Assembly: GCF_000379805.1 (NCBI RefSeq)
Contig: NZ_KB903576.1
Coordinates: forward strand, 137,863-200,582
From: Lewinella cohaerens DSM 23179
Lineage (GTDB): Bacteria; Bacteroidota; Bacteroidia; Chitinophagales; Saprospiraceae
Direction of reading: 5' to 3'
Length of the DNA: 62,720 nt
The stretch's first letter is position 1, and each line of letters opens with the position of its first letter. Position numbers and translations under genes: made by a program. The notes below the pieces were generated by a model. The model was given only the letters and a program-made list of their open reading frames with translations. It was not told the origin of the DNA and did not search any database. This document shows positions 8,982 through 17,120 of this stretch, in pieces.

Positions 8982-10346
8982 ATGAAACTAAACAACATCC
9001 ATAGCATCTATTTCGTCGGCATCGGCGGTATCGGCATGAGTGCCTTGGCGCGTTACTTCCACGGTCGTGGAGTGAAGGTGGCAGGTTATGACCGTACCGA
9101 AACGACGCTTACGAAGACCTTGGTGTCAGAAGGCATCACGGTACGCTATACGGCGGAGGTTGCCACCTTGCCACAGGATGTTGACTTGGTGGTTTACACC
9201 CCGGCAATCCCGGCAAGCCATGCCGAATTGGTATGGTTTCGGGAACAAAACTACGAGGTGCTTAAGCGTAGCGCTGTTTTGGGAATTATCAGCAAAGGAA
9301 TGCGGACGGTAGCAGTAGCTGGTACTCATGGAAAAACGACAACCTCTACGCTTACGACCCACCTGCTGCGCAGCGGCGGTGTCGATTGTAACGCTTTTCT
9401 GGGAGGAGTGGCGCGTAATTTCTCTTCTAATTTTGTGGAAGGTGCCAGCGAGTGGGTAGTTGTGGAAGCAGACGAGTTTGATCGTTCATTCTTGACCCTG
9501 CATCCCGATTTGGCAACGATTATGTCGCTTGATGCTGACCACCTGGATATTTACGGCGATGAAGCCAGCATGATGGAAACCGGCTTTTTAGCTTTCGCTA
9601 AACAAATGAAGCCAGGAGGAGAGCTGCTGGTAAAAGTAGGCTTAGAAAGCAGCTTTGCCGATTTGGGTATCAAAGTGAGCACTTTCGGGATTGAAGCCGG
9701 AGATGCACAGGCTCAAAACTTGCGGGTAGAAGAAGGCTACTTCGTCTTTGACTATCAAAGCGAAGCAGTAACGATAAAAAATCTACGCCACCCTCATCCC
9801 GGTCGGCATAATGTAGAGAATGCGTTGGCAGCTATAACCGTGGCTTTGCGCCTGGGAGTAAGGCCAGCAGCAATTGCTGAAGGACTGTTGAGCTTTCGGG
9901 GAATAGCTCGCCGATTTGAGTTTCATATTCGGGAGGAGGACTTGGTCTATATTGATGATTATGCCCATCATCCTACCGAGTTGTCGGCAGCTATAGGTGC
10001 TGCACGCGAGTTGTATCCGGGTAGAAAAGTGACGGGGATTTTTCAGCCCCATTTGTTTTCACGGACGCAAGACTTTGTAGATGGATTTGCTGCAGCCTTG
10101 GACGAGTTGGACGAAGTATTGTTGCTGGATATTTATCCGGCCAGAGAAGAACCCATTCCGGGAGTAGACTCCCGGTTGATATATGATCACATGAAAAATA
10201 AAAATTGTCAATTGTTATCCAAGGCGGAAGTATTGGATACGCTGGCAAAGATGGACACCGAAGTGGTAATGACCCTGGGTGCCGGAGACATTGACACCTT
10301 AGTTGACCCTATTAAAAAACAATTGCTGGCCACTAAGGAGCAGTAA
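8982..10346 (+). CDS. murC: UDP-N-acetylmuramate--L-alanine ligase MurC
   Basis: This first Mur ligase of the cytoplasmic pathway adds L-alanine to UDP-MurNAc. The 454-residue protein has the N-terminal 'GIGGIGMSALA' nucleotide-binding loop, the ATP motif G114-T-H-G-K-T119 and the family stretch 'YIDDYAHHPTE' in the central domain. The adjacent UDP-MurNAc:Mpl ligase family is similar, but gene order supports MurC. The gene is followed after 11 nt by ftsQ; ddl, often found at this place in other phyla, is absent. Confidence 0.95.
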   Translation: MKLNNIHSIYFVGIGGIGMSALARYFHGRGVKVAGYDRTETTLTKTLVSEGITVRYTAEVATLPQDVDLVVYTPAIPASHAELVWFREQNYEVLKRSAVLGIISKGMRTVAVAGTHGKTTTSTLTTHLLRSGGVDCNAFLGGVARNFSSNFVEGASEWVVVEADEFDRSFLTLHPDLATIMSLDADHLDIYGDEASMMETGFLAFAKQMKPGGELLVKVGLESSFADLGIKVSTFGIEAGDAQAQNLRVEEGYFVFDYQSEAVTIKNLRHPHPGRHNVENALAAITVALRLGVRPAAIAEGLLSFRGIARRFEFHIREEDLVYIDDYAHHPTELSAAIGAARELYPGRKVTGIFQPHLFSRTQDFVDGFAAALDELDEVLLLDIYPAREEPIPGVDSRLIYDHMKNKNCQLLSKAEVLDTLAKMDTEVVMTLGAGDIDTLVDPIKKQLLATKEQ

Positions 10347-10357
10347 GCGTAACAAAA

Positions 10358-11143
10358 ATGAGTAAAGCGAAACGCGATATCGTCAAGATTTTAAGGATGC
10401 TGCTTTGGGCAGTCGTCCTACTGACTGGTGCCTCTATGGTACTAGGGGCGATGCAGCGCAAGGAAAATGCTCCTATTCACGACATTGTTATCAATATTGA
10501 GCCCTTGGAGAGCGGTGATTTCTTGATCAATGAAGAGGATATTCCTCTTATTTTGGAAAAGCGGTTTGCTCACCCAATTACCGCGTTTCCTGTGGGTAAA
10601 CTGGACGTTCAACGCTTGGAAAGGGTACTTGAAGAAGATCCTTTTGTGAAAAGCGCAGAGGCCTATATTGATGCAGAAGATAGGATCAATATTGAGTTGG
10701 TACAAAGAGAGCCTGTCCTGCGGGTAATGGACAACAATGGTTTGAACTATTACCTGGATAAAGAGGGCAACCAAATGCCACCAAGCGAGCATTATGCCGC
10801 CCGAGTGAGAGTGACGACAGGAAATTTGCCACCGTATGAGCCTGGTTTTTTAGAAGAAGAAGACCATTTGTTGCGGCAGGTTTTTGCCCTAAACGAATTA
10901 CTACGCGAGGATCCTTTTTTGGAAGCTTTAGTAGAGCAGATTTATATAAATAAACGCGGAGAATTTATTCTCAGCCCAAAGGTTGGCAGACAGACGATTT
11001 TGTTTGGACGCTACCAAAAGGCAGAGGAAAAATTGAGCCGACTAAAGACTTTTTACCGCGAAGGTTTGCCTTACAAAGGTTGGCAGGCTTATAGCTCATT
11101 TGACTTTCGTTACGAAGGTCAGGTGGTGTGTAAGAAGAGATAA
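10358..11143 (+). CDS. ftsQ: Cell division protein FtsQ
   Basis: This bitopic divisome protein of 261 residues has an N-terminal membrane segment (about 13-30). A POTRA-like stretch follows at about 35-120, including 'PLESGDFLINEEDI' and 'LDVQRLERVLEEDPFVKSAE', and then a beta-rich C-terminal region. FtsQ links FtsL/DivIC-type proteins to FtsA/FtsZ. Sequence conservation is low, so the name rests on topology, the POTRA pattern and the position between murC and ftsA. Confidence 0.88.
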   Translation: MSKAKRDIVKILRMLLWAVVLLTGASMVLGAMQRKENAPIHDIVINIEPLESGDFLINEEDIPLILEKRFAHPITAFPVGKLDVQRLERVLEEDPFVKSAEAYIDAEDRINIELVQREPVLRVMDNNGLNYYLDKEGNQMPPSEHYAARVRVTTGNLPPYEPGFLEEEDHLLRQVFALNELLREDPFLEALVEQIYINKRGEFILSPKVGRQTILFGRYQKAEEKLSRLKTFYREGLPYKGWQAYSSFDFRYEGQVVCKKR

Positions 11144-11246
11144 AGAAAATAAAGTGGGGCGGGCTTTACCACCACACTTTACGCATGAAACACTTAATGG
11201 GCACTAGAGCCCTGATTGACATTTTTTTATTTTAAAACGGAATGCA

Positions 11247-12587
11247 ATGGAATCAAATTTAGTAAACCCACCTAATGACGCTATTGTGGCGGTCGACATC
11301 GGTACCACTAAAGTGTGTGCAGTCGTCGGACGGCGTAATGAGCATGGCCAGCTCGAAGTACTGGGCGTTGGCAAAGTAGAAAGTGAAGGCGTCCTGAGGG
11401 GCGTAGTCTCTAACATTGAAAAAACAGTGAATGCTATTACTGAAGCTATCCGCATTGCGGAGCGTCAGAGCGGCCTCACCTGTAAAGAAGTACATGTTGG
11501 TATTGCTGGCCAGCACATCAAGAGCCTGCAACACCGCGGAATGCTGACCCGTGATAACGATCATACCGAAATCAGCCGCCGTGATATCGAGCGCTTGGTA
11601 AGCGATATGTACAAGCTGGTATTGCCTCCGGGTGATAAGATCTTGCACGTTATTCCACAAGAGTACACCATTGATAGTGAGCAAGGCATTACCGATCCTA
11701 TCGGGATGTCGGGTATTCGCCTGGAAGCGAATTTCCACATTATCACGGGCCAAATTACGGCTTCCAACAACATTCATCGTTGTGTAGAGCGGGCCGGGAT
11801 GCGGGTAAATAACCTGACCCTCGAACCTATTGCCAGCGCAGCGGCAGTCCTCAGCGATGAGGAAAAAGAAGCTGGTATTGCACTGGTAGATATTGGCGGA
11901 GGTACAACGGATATTACCATCTTCAAAGATGGAATTATTCGCCACACCGCAGTCATTCCTTTTGGCGGCAACGTAGTGACCGGAGATATCAAAGACGGTT
12001 GCAACGTAATGGCTCACCATGCGGAAAAACTCAAAGTAAAGTACGGATCAGCGCTGGCGCAGGAGGTGTACGATAATCGTATCATCGCTATTCCTGGCTT
12101 ACGTGGTCGTGATCCTAAGGAAATATCAGAAAAGAACCTGGCACGGATTATCCAGGCCCGCGTCGAAGAAATCTTCGATTATGTGGTATGGGAAATCCGC
12201 CGGTCTGGCTACGATCGCAAACTCATTGGCGGTATTGTTGTAACCGGAGGAGGTAGTCTTCTTCGTCACATCGATAAGCTGGTAGAATTGCACACAGGCC
12301 AGAGCTGCCGAGTAGGAACGCCGGTAGAACACCTGGCACACGGTTATCACAAAAACCTGAGTAGCCCGATTTACGCTACGTCCATTGGTTTGTTGCTGAA
12401 AGGCTTCGAGGACATGGATCAGGGCAAAATCATGGCGGCTACCGCTGCACCGGAACCCAAAGCGGAACCAGCAGAAGCAGAAGCCATGGAAACCGTTGCC
12501 GAAGGCGAAACCGGAGGGAAATGGCTGGAAACCATCTTCAAGAAAACCAAAGATTGGTTTGAAGCGGAGCCAGATTCTGAGTTCTAA
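11247..12587 (+). CDS. ftsA: Cell division protein FtsA
   Basis: This actin-like ATPase tethers FtsZ filaments to the membrane. The 446-residue protein shows the actin-fold phosphate loops 'AVDIGTTKVCAVVG' near the N-terminus and 'ALVDIGGGTTDITIF' in the middle, and the adenosine motif 'GGIVVTGGGSLL'. The tail has an Ala/Glu-rich linker and ends with 'WLETIFKKTKDWFE', which fits the amphipathic membrane-targeting helix of the family. The 103-nt gap to ftsQ contains a short 4-bp hairpin before a T-rich tract and the leader TTAAAACGGAATGCA, similar to that of ftsL. An internal promoter is possible. Confidence 0.95.
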   Translation: MESNLVNPPNDAIVAVDIGTTKVCAVVGRRNEHGQLEVLGVGKVESEGVLRGVVSNIEKTVNAITEAIRIAERQSGLTCKEVHVGIAGQHIKSLQHRGMLTRDNDHTEISRRDIERLVSDMYKLVLPPGDKILHVIPQEYTIDSEQGITDPIGMSGIRLEANFHIITGQITASNNIHRCVERAGMRVNNLTLEPIASAAAVLSDEEKEAGIALVDIGGGTTDITIFKDGIIRHTAVIPFGGNVVTGDIKDGCNVMAHHAEKLKVKYGSALAQEVYDNRIIAIPGLRGRDPKEISEKNLARIIQARVEEIFDYVVWEIRRSGYDRKLIGGIVVTGGGSLLRHIDKLVELHTGQSCRVGTPVEHLAHGYHKNLSSPIYATSIGLLLKGFEDMDQGKIMAATAAPEPKAEPAEAEAMETVAEGETGGKWLETIFKKTKDWFEAEPDSEF

Positions 12588-12689
12588 AAATCGGACTTTA
12601 ATTTTCGATATTTTCTATTAACAACTGATACCGAAGACAACAACTGAACTGATACCAAGTAATCTTCGGCAGCATAAAACTTTAAGATC

Positions 12690-14162
12690 ATGATTTTCGA
12701 TCTTCCCAAGGGCGATAGCCCAATCATAAAAGTAATAGGTGTTGGCGGCGGCGGAAGCAACGCAGTCAATCACATGTACAAGCAAGGTATTGTAGGCGTA
12801 GATTTCGCCATCTGTAATACCGATAATCAAGCGATGGACCAAAGTCCGATTCCTACAAAAATTCAGCTGGGGCCCAACCTCACCGAAGGACGAGGAGCAG
12901 GGTCGAAGCCCAATGTGGGTAAGCTCGCTTGTGAAGAATCCATCGAGGATGTCAAAAAATACCTCGGCTCAGACTGTAAGATGCTGTTCGTAACGGCAGG
13001 AATGGGTGGTGGTACCGGTACTGGTGCGGCCCCAATCATTGCACGTACTGCCAGAGAAATGGACATCTTGACGGTAGGTATCGTAACGCTGCCTTTCACC
13101 TTTGAAGGACGTCGTCGTACGGCACAGGGTACCGAAGGTTTGGAAGAACTTAAGAGCCAGGTGGATACCCTGATTATTATCTCTAACGATAAGCTACGTC
13201 AGATTCACGGTAACCTCAGCATCTCTGACGCATTCGGACAGGCGGATAATATCCTGACCACCGCAGCCAAAGGTATTGCCGAAATTATCACCGTTCCTGG
13301 TTATGTGAACGTTGACTTTGAGGATGTCAATACTGTAATGCGGGAGAGTGGCGTAGCCATCATGGGTACAGCTACAGCGGAGGGTGATGATCGTGCTCGT
13401 GTAGCTGTTGATCAAGCTTTGCACTCACCATTGTTGGAAGACAACGATATCCGTGGTGCCAAGCATATCTTGCTGAATATCACCAGTGGTACCAGCGAGG
13501 TAACGATGGATGAGATCTTCGAGATCACCGAATTCGTACAGGAAGAAGCTGGCTATGGAACAGACCTTATTTGGGGTAACTGTTTCGATGAATCTCTGGG
13601 CGATAGCATCAGCGTAACGGTGATCGCTACTGGTTTTGAAAACAAGCGCAAGCGCATCGAGAAAGAGGAGCCTAACCGTGTAGTGGTTAGTTTGGATGAT
13701 GAGCAGGAAGCTGCTGCCCGCAAGGAGCAAAAGCGAGAAATGCCCAACCAGCCTAATCAGCCAAATAACCTTTCTCGTATTGGTTACGAAGGCGAGGAAG
13801 CACCTCAGTCTCCAACCTACGAGTTTGATGACGTAAAGGAAACGGTTTCCCGTTACCAGCGCCGGAACTATGCGTACGAAGACCCTCAGGCCAAGAGCCC
13901 TACTGAAGTAGCGGCAGAGCAAGAGCGTGCCCGTGAAATGGAAGAGCGCCGGAGAGAGCGCCTACGCAGTCAACATGTAAAATTGAATAATCCACAAACG
14001 GTCAACGAAATGGAGAGTGAGCCTGCTTACCTCCGCCGTGGCGTTCAGTTGGATAACATCCCCCGATCAGAAGGGCATGACCTCTCACAGTGGACTATTG
14101 GTGACGAAGAAGAGCCCGATTTGCGTCGCGGCAACGCTTACCTCCACGATCAGGTGGACTAG
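12690..14162 (+). CDS. ftsZ: Cell division GTPase FtsZ
   Basis: This tubulin-like GTPase forms the Z ring. The 490-residue protein has the tubulin signature GGGTGTG at residues 106-112 and the T7-loop region 'VDFEDVNTVM'. A long charged, low-complexity linker (about 320-450) is followed by a C-terminal peptide ending 'LRRGNAYLHDQVD', the form typical of Bacteroidota FtsZ. It is the last gene of the dcw cluster, and a strong terminator lies 75 nt downstream. The 102-nt gap after ftsA leaves room for a separate promoter, but no clear TAnnTTTG was found. Confidence 0.97.
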   Translation: MIFDLPKGDSPIIKVIGVGGGGSNAVNHMYKQGIVGVDFAICNTDNQAMDQSPIPTKIQLGPNLTEGRGAGSKPNVGKLACEESIEDVKKYLGSDCKMLFVTAGMGGGTGTGAAPIIARTAREMDILTVGIVTLPFTFEGRRRTAQGTEGLEELKSQVDTLIIISNDKLRQIHGNLSISDAFGQADNILTTAAKGIAEIITVPGYVNVDFEDVNTVMRESGVAIMGTATAEGDDRARVAVDQALHSPLLEDNDIRGAKHILLNITSGTSEVTMDEIFEITEFVQEEAGYGTDLIWGNCFDESLGDSISVTVIATGFENKRKRIEKEEPNRVVVSLDDEQEAAARKEQKREMPNQPNQPNNLSRIGYEGEEAPQSPTYEFDDVKETVSRYQRRNYAYEDPQAKSPTEVAAEQERAREMEERRRERLRSQHVKLNNPQTVNEMESEPAYLRRGVQLDNIPRSEGHDLSQWTIGDEEEPDLRRGNAYLHDQVD

Positions 14163-14236
14163 ATATTTGGTGGGTTAAATTCCCATCATGACTTTTATTT
14201 TATTGCTTCCGTTAATAAGCAACTTAGCATTTTGGT

Positions 14237-14261
14237 AAAGCGCCCGCTTGTCGGGCGCTTT
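14237..14261 (+). terminator. Intrinsic terminator after ftsZ
   Basis: A perfect 10-bp stem, AAAGCGCCCG with CGGGCGCTTT, has a CTTGT loop and is followed by CTTTATTTTT. It has the classic form of a rho-independent terminator and closes the dcw operon. Confidence 0.9.
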
Positions 14262-14270
14262 CTTTATTTT

Positions 14271-14401
14271 TGGGGCCATACCTTCTCCCGTGCCGACTAG
14301 AAAAGTCGGCACGGGATCGGCACCGGGCTGTTCACTGGCGTTACCATCCCATTGTCCTTGGTCGCTCCGCGCCCCGAGCTTCGGCCTGTTGGCCTGCGCA
14401 C
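14271..14401 (+). repeat. REP-like repeat, family A copy 1
   Basis: The element starts GGGGCCATA and contains the perfect hairpin CCCGTGCCGACT-AGAAA-AGTCGGCACGGG (14287-14315). CGGCACCGGGCTGTTCACT, GTTACCATCCCATTGTCC and a GC-rich tail follow. A clearly related copy lies inverted at 18831-18932. Copies at 44239-44300 and 41846-41960 share parts of it. No gene lies between here and 14541; 14402-14541 shows nothing recognisable. Confidence 0.8.
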
Positions 14402-14541
14402 GGGTAGGAGTTGTCAATTACCCTTGAGGAGAGTAACTCATTCTAATTTTCTCAGGGAAAGAAGTCATTTTTTTGAATTAGACCTTGTGGTGATTTCCCT
14501 GTGAGGATACTTGCCAGGAGAGGGGGGCTAAGAATGATCGC

Positions 14542-14823
14542 TTAAGTGTTTTTATCAAACTTGTTCCCATTGATTAAGGGGATATCTGCGGGCTTCCAAA
14601 GGCCAAAAGACCCTTCTGCTTCTGCTGTTCGCCACATCCATTTACCATTGATCTCATTAGGCCCGTGCCACATCAAATCGTAATACTGCATGGGGAAACC
14701 AGCAGGGTTACGGGTTACAACCTCTATCATTTGTTCGTCTTTGGAAAGCCTAACGGTAGTGGTACTGGCAAACTTTAAATTCTTAATTTGAGGAGGCCCC
14801 TTTTTGTTTTTTTGAAAAAAAAA
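14542..14823 (-). pseudogene. Probable remnant of a protein gene (C-terminal piece without a start)
   Basis: On the minus strand the frame is open from a stop at 14824-14826 down to 14542. The reading frame contains 'FASTTTVRLSKDEQ', then an ATG at 14730, then 'MQYYDLMWHGPNEINGKWMW' and 'GSFGLWKPADIPLI'. The Trp- and Gly-rich text looks like real beta-rich protein, but it continues upstream of the only ATG into a poly-A/T tract and lacks a normal N-terminus. I read it as the tail of a decayed gene. A 62-residue small protein starting at 14730 is the alternative. I do not recognise the family. Confidence 0.4.
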
Positions 14824-14888
14824 CTACCCCTTTTGTAAGAAAAAGACAACCCCAAAAGACTAGTAGGGTGAATAAGGTTGAAAACAAA

Positions 14889-15407
14889 ATGAGTGAGCAG
14901 GAACACAAGGATATTTTCGAACACTGGTTGCAGCAGCACCAAGCTTTGCTTTTTAAAGTAGTGCGGGCTTATGCGGTGCAAAAAGCGGATCAGGATGACC
15001 TTTTTCAGGAAGTATGTTTGCAGGTGTGGCGTTCTGTTCCTCGGTTTAAAGGTGCCTCGGCGGTTACAACCTGGCTGTATCGGATAGCCTTGCATACAGC
15101 CATCACTTGGAAAAAAAAGGTACGACGGCGCGAAGAACAAAACATTCTTTATGTGCGTGAAACACCTCAACATGAAATACCGCCACAAAAGAACGCTCAG
15201 CTGGAATGGTTGTTTTCAGAAATCACCCGATTGGATAAAATTGACCGTTCAATAGCCTTGCTTTTACTTGATGGTTTTAGTTACAAGGAAATGGCAGAGA
15301 TATTGGGGATCAGTGAATCCAATGTGGGGGTGAAAATCCATCGTATCAAACAACGACTCACCAAGCGGGCGGCGGAAAATCAAAAAAATCATACTTATGG
15401 ACTTTAA
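14889..15407 (+). CDS. RNA polymerase sigma factor, ECF (sigma-70) family
   Basis: This ECF-type sigma factor of 172 residues from the ATG at 14889 could start at a GTG at 14868, which would add seven residues. Region 2 is visible as 'DQDDLFQEVCLQVWRSVPRF' with 'TTWLYRIA', and region 4 as 'YKEMAEILGISESNVGVKIH', a helix-turn-helix that reads the -35 box. The next gene overlaps its end by 11 bases and encodes a membrane protein. This is the usual layout for an ECF sigma factor held by a membrane-bound partner, although no recognised anti-sigma zinc-binding motif is present. The target genes cannot be told from the sequence. Confidence 0.88.
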   Translation: MSEQEHKDIFEHWLQQHQALLFKVVRAYAVQKADQDDLFQEVCLQVWRSVPRFKGASAVTTWLYRIALHTAITWKKKVRRREEQNILYVRETPQHEIPPQKNAQLEWLFSEITRLDKIDRSIALLLLDGFSYKEMAEILGISESNVGVKIHRIKQRLTKRAAENQKNHTYGL

Positions 15408-15966
15408 AGACTTGCAAAAAGTGTGGAACCAACAAACTAACGAACCTATGTATATCATTGACCAACAGGCACTGTACCGAAAGGTTCGTCGCCGAGCATC
15501 ACAGGCCGATCGTATTGCACGAACCAACGAATGGGGCATGATGATTATCGCAGTCCTCACCAGCGCAATGCTGTTATGGATTGGATCAGATACAGCTTAT
15601 CAAATTGTAGCATCGGTGGCAATGCTGGGAACTGGTGCCTATGTTTTTTGGCAACGCCGACTGCGCCTGGCATCATTAAGCCAGCAGCCTGGCTCCATCC
15701 TGGCGGAGTTGGATCAAGCTATTGCAAATGCTAATTACCTCGTTCGTTTTGCGCAGACTTTTGTTTACTGGTTCTTACTGCCTACGGCGTTGGTGACAAT
15801 CTTTAGAATGACCCAAAGAGAGGTAGACCCCTGGCGCTGGCTATTTGTTTTAGGAAGCTTTTTGCTTGCTTTTTTACTCGTTCGTTGGGAGTTGAAGTGT
15901 AAGCACCTACCCCGTAAACAAGCGCTAGAGGAATTGAGGGAAACCTTGACCAAGGAGGTAGCGTAG
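15397..15966 (+). CDS. Membrane protein coupled to the ECF sigma factor (putative anti-sigma role)
   Basis: This protein of 189 residues has about four hydrophobic segments (roughly 46-64, 69-86, 113-131 and 140-160) between charged ends. The cytoplasmic start 'MDFKDLQKVWNQQ' is a form often seen in Bacteroidota genes directly after ECF sigma genes. The gene overlaps the sigma gene by 11 bases and is surely cotranscribed. Function as an anti-sigma or signal-transducing partner is inferred from position only. The C-terminal tail is cytoplasmic and highly charged. Confidence 0.7.
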   Translation: MDFKDLQKVWNQQTNEPMYIIDQQALYRKVRRRASQADRIARTNEWGMMIIAVLTSAMLLWIGSDTAYQIVASVAMLGTGAYVFWQRRLRLASLSQQPGSILAELDQAIANANYLVRFAQTFVYWFLLPTALVTIFRMTQREVDPWRWLFVLGSFLLAFLLVRWELKCKHLPRKQALEELRETLTKEVA

Positions 15967-16062
15967 CTAAAATTAGTTCGCAAAATTTCCCAGCAAGCTC
16001 TAAAATTTTTTAATGTCAGTATATCGGTGTTCAATCTGGTAGAATTCTTTATAGAAAATTTC

Positions 16063-16070
16063 TATTTTTG
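16063..16070 (+). promoter_or_regulatory. Candidate -7 element (TATTTTTG)
   Basis: This is an exact match to the Bacteroidota -7 consensus TAnnTTTG, 70 nt before the ATG of the TerB-like gene. No clear -33 TTTG was found at the expected distance. Confidence 0.4.
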
Positions 16071-16140
16071 CGGCATCATTGAAAGACAGGCTGTAAAGCC
16101 ATTGTGCTTTCTATCTAAGCGTGTAAAAAAATAGCGCCAA

Positions 16141-16602
16141 ATGCCAAGAGAATTTAGCAAACTCACCGAAGCGGAAAAACAACACATGGTTGATGCTATT
16201 CCGTTAATTACGATCCTTGTCGCCGGAGCCGACGGTAAAATGGACGATAACGAACTGGAATGGGCGGAGAAGGTTACGAAGATTCGGAGTTATGATCATG
16301 CCAGTAAGTTGAACGACTATTATAAGCTGGTTAGCGATCACTTCGCAAGCCGGATTAATGAGCTGGTTATCCGCTTGCCAAAAGAAACCGCTGAGCGTAC
16401 CCAGGTTATATCTGAGGAACTGGCGAAGTTGAATCCTATCCTTCACAAGCTGGATGCTTTTGATGCAGCGATTTACTACAAAAACTTCCGCACCTTTGCT
16501 GAGCACGTTGCAGAGGCCTCTGGCGGCCTTCTTGGATTTGCAAGTATAGGACCAGAAGAAAGAGCCGTTATTGAACTTCCTATGTTGGAGGTTTTTGAAT
16601 AA
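16141..16602 (+). CDS. TerB-like small cytoplasmic protein
   Basis: This protein of 153 residues is predicted to be all helical, with no signal peptide or membrane segment. The stretch 'VAGADGKMDDNELEWAEKV' (about 27-45) resembles the acidic 'ADGxID..E' loop of TerB-like tellurite-resistance-family folds, which may bind metal. I cannot assign a function beyond that. It stands alone, preceded by its own candidate promoter and followed by a convergent, repeat-filled spacer. Confidence 0.55.
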   Translation: MPREFSKLTEAEKQHMVDAIPLITILVAGADGKMDDNELEWAEKVTKIRSYDHASKLNDYYKLVSDHFASRINELVIRLPKETAERTQVISEELAKLNPILHKLDAFDAAIYYKNFRTFAEHVAEASGGLLGFASIGPEERAVIELPMLEVFE

Positions 16603-16693
16603 ATATTTTCCTTTCCGGAAAATTGTTAAGTATTAGAAGCAGTCATTCTTTTTTGCAAGTGCAAAGAAGGATGACTGTTTGTTTTGGGGATGT

Positions 16694-16917
16694 CATTAGC
16701 CCCATCCCCGGCCCTTCCCATTGTCAAGAATGGTAGCGTTTCGGGGTCTGTTTTGCAGGGGAAGGGAGGCTGGATACACGTGGATGTTTAGGTGTGTCTT
16801 GCCACAGTTGAAGTCGTGAATTCACACCTATAGAAACACCCTAAATATAGAGGTGTCTGCTGCGGTTAGCGGAATCAAAAAACCATCTAACAATCAACCA
16901 ACAACCATCTAACCGAT
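16694..16917. repeat. Structured intergenic repeat, family B copy 1
   Basis: The block begins CATTAGCCCCATCCCCGGCC and contains pairing arms GGCCCTTCCC and GGGGAAGGGAGGCTGG around a 40-nt loop. It continues through a TTTAGGTGT section and ends in an AACCATCTAAC-type tail (16880-16917). The first 86 nt differ from copy 2 (16918-17004) at a single base. It sits between two converging genes, and no open frame in it looks like protein. Confidence 0.75.
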
Positions 16918-17120
16918 CATTAGCCCCATCCCCGGCCCTTCCCATTGTCAAGAATGGTAGCGTTTCGGGGTCTGTTTTGCAGGAGAAGGGAGGCTGGATA
17001 CACGGGTTCGTTTTAGGTGTTTTAAGCTACAGTTGAATTTAGTGGATTCAGGCTACAAGGTATATCCTAAATACCTAGTGGTATTTGATGCTACTTTCGA
17101 AACCATCTAACCAACAACCA
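16918..17120. repeat. Structured intergenic repeat, family B copy 2 (tandem)
   Basis: This copy follows copy 1 directly. Its 5' 86 nt are almost identical to those of copy 1, and its 3' half has diverged, although the TTTAGGTGT-type words remain. It ends with AACCATCTAACCAACAACCA at the stop codon of the glycosyltransferase gene. It may act as a 3' end for both converging transcripts. Confidence 0.75.

Noticed and set aside
11199-11231. Terminator between ftsQ and ftsA
   Set aside because: GGGC-ACTAGA-GCCC has only a 4-bp stem and is separated from the T-run by 9 nt, too weak to call.
11259-12020. 253-codon minus-strand open frame inside ftsA
   Set aside because: It lies fully within ftsA on the opposite strand and has no recognisable domain; it is a long shadow frame.
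14163-14541. RNA gene after ftsZ
   Set aside because: The hairpins here are a terminator and a REP-like repeat; no tRNA cloverleaf or known RNA signature was seen.
16694-17120. CRISPR-like repetition
   Set aside because: Only two long, imperfect copies of about 200 nt are present, with no short evenly spaced repeats, unique spacers or cas genes.
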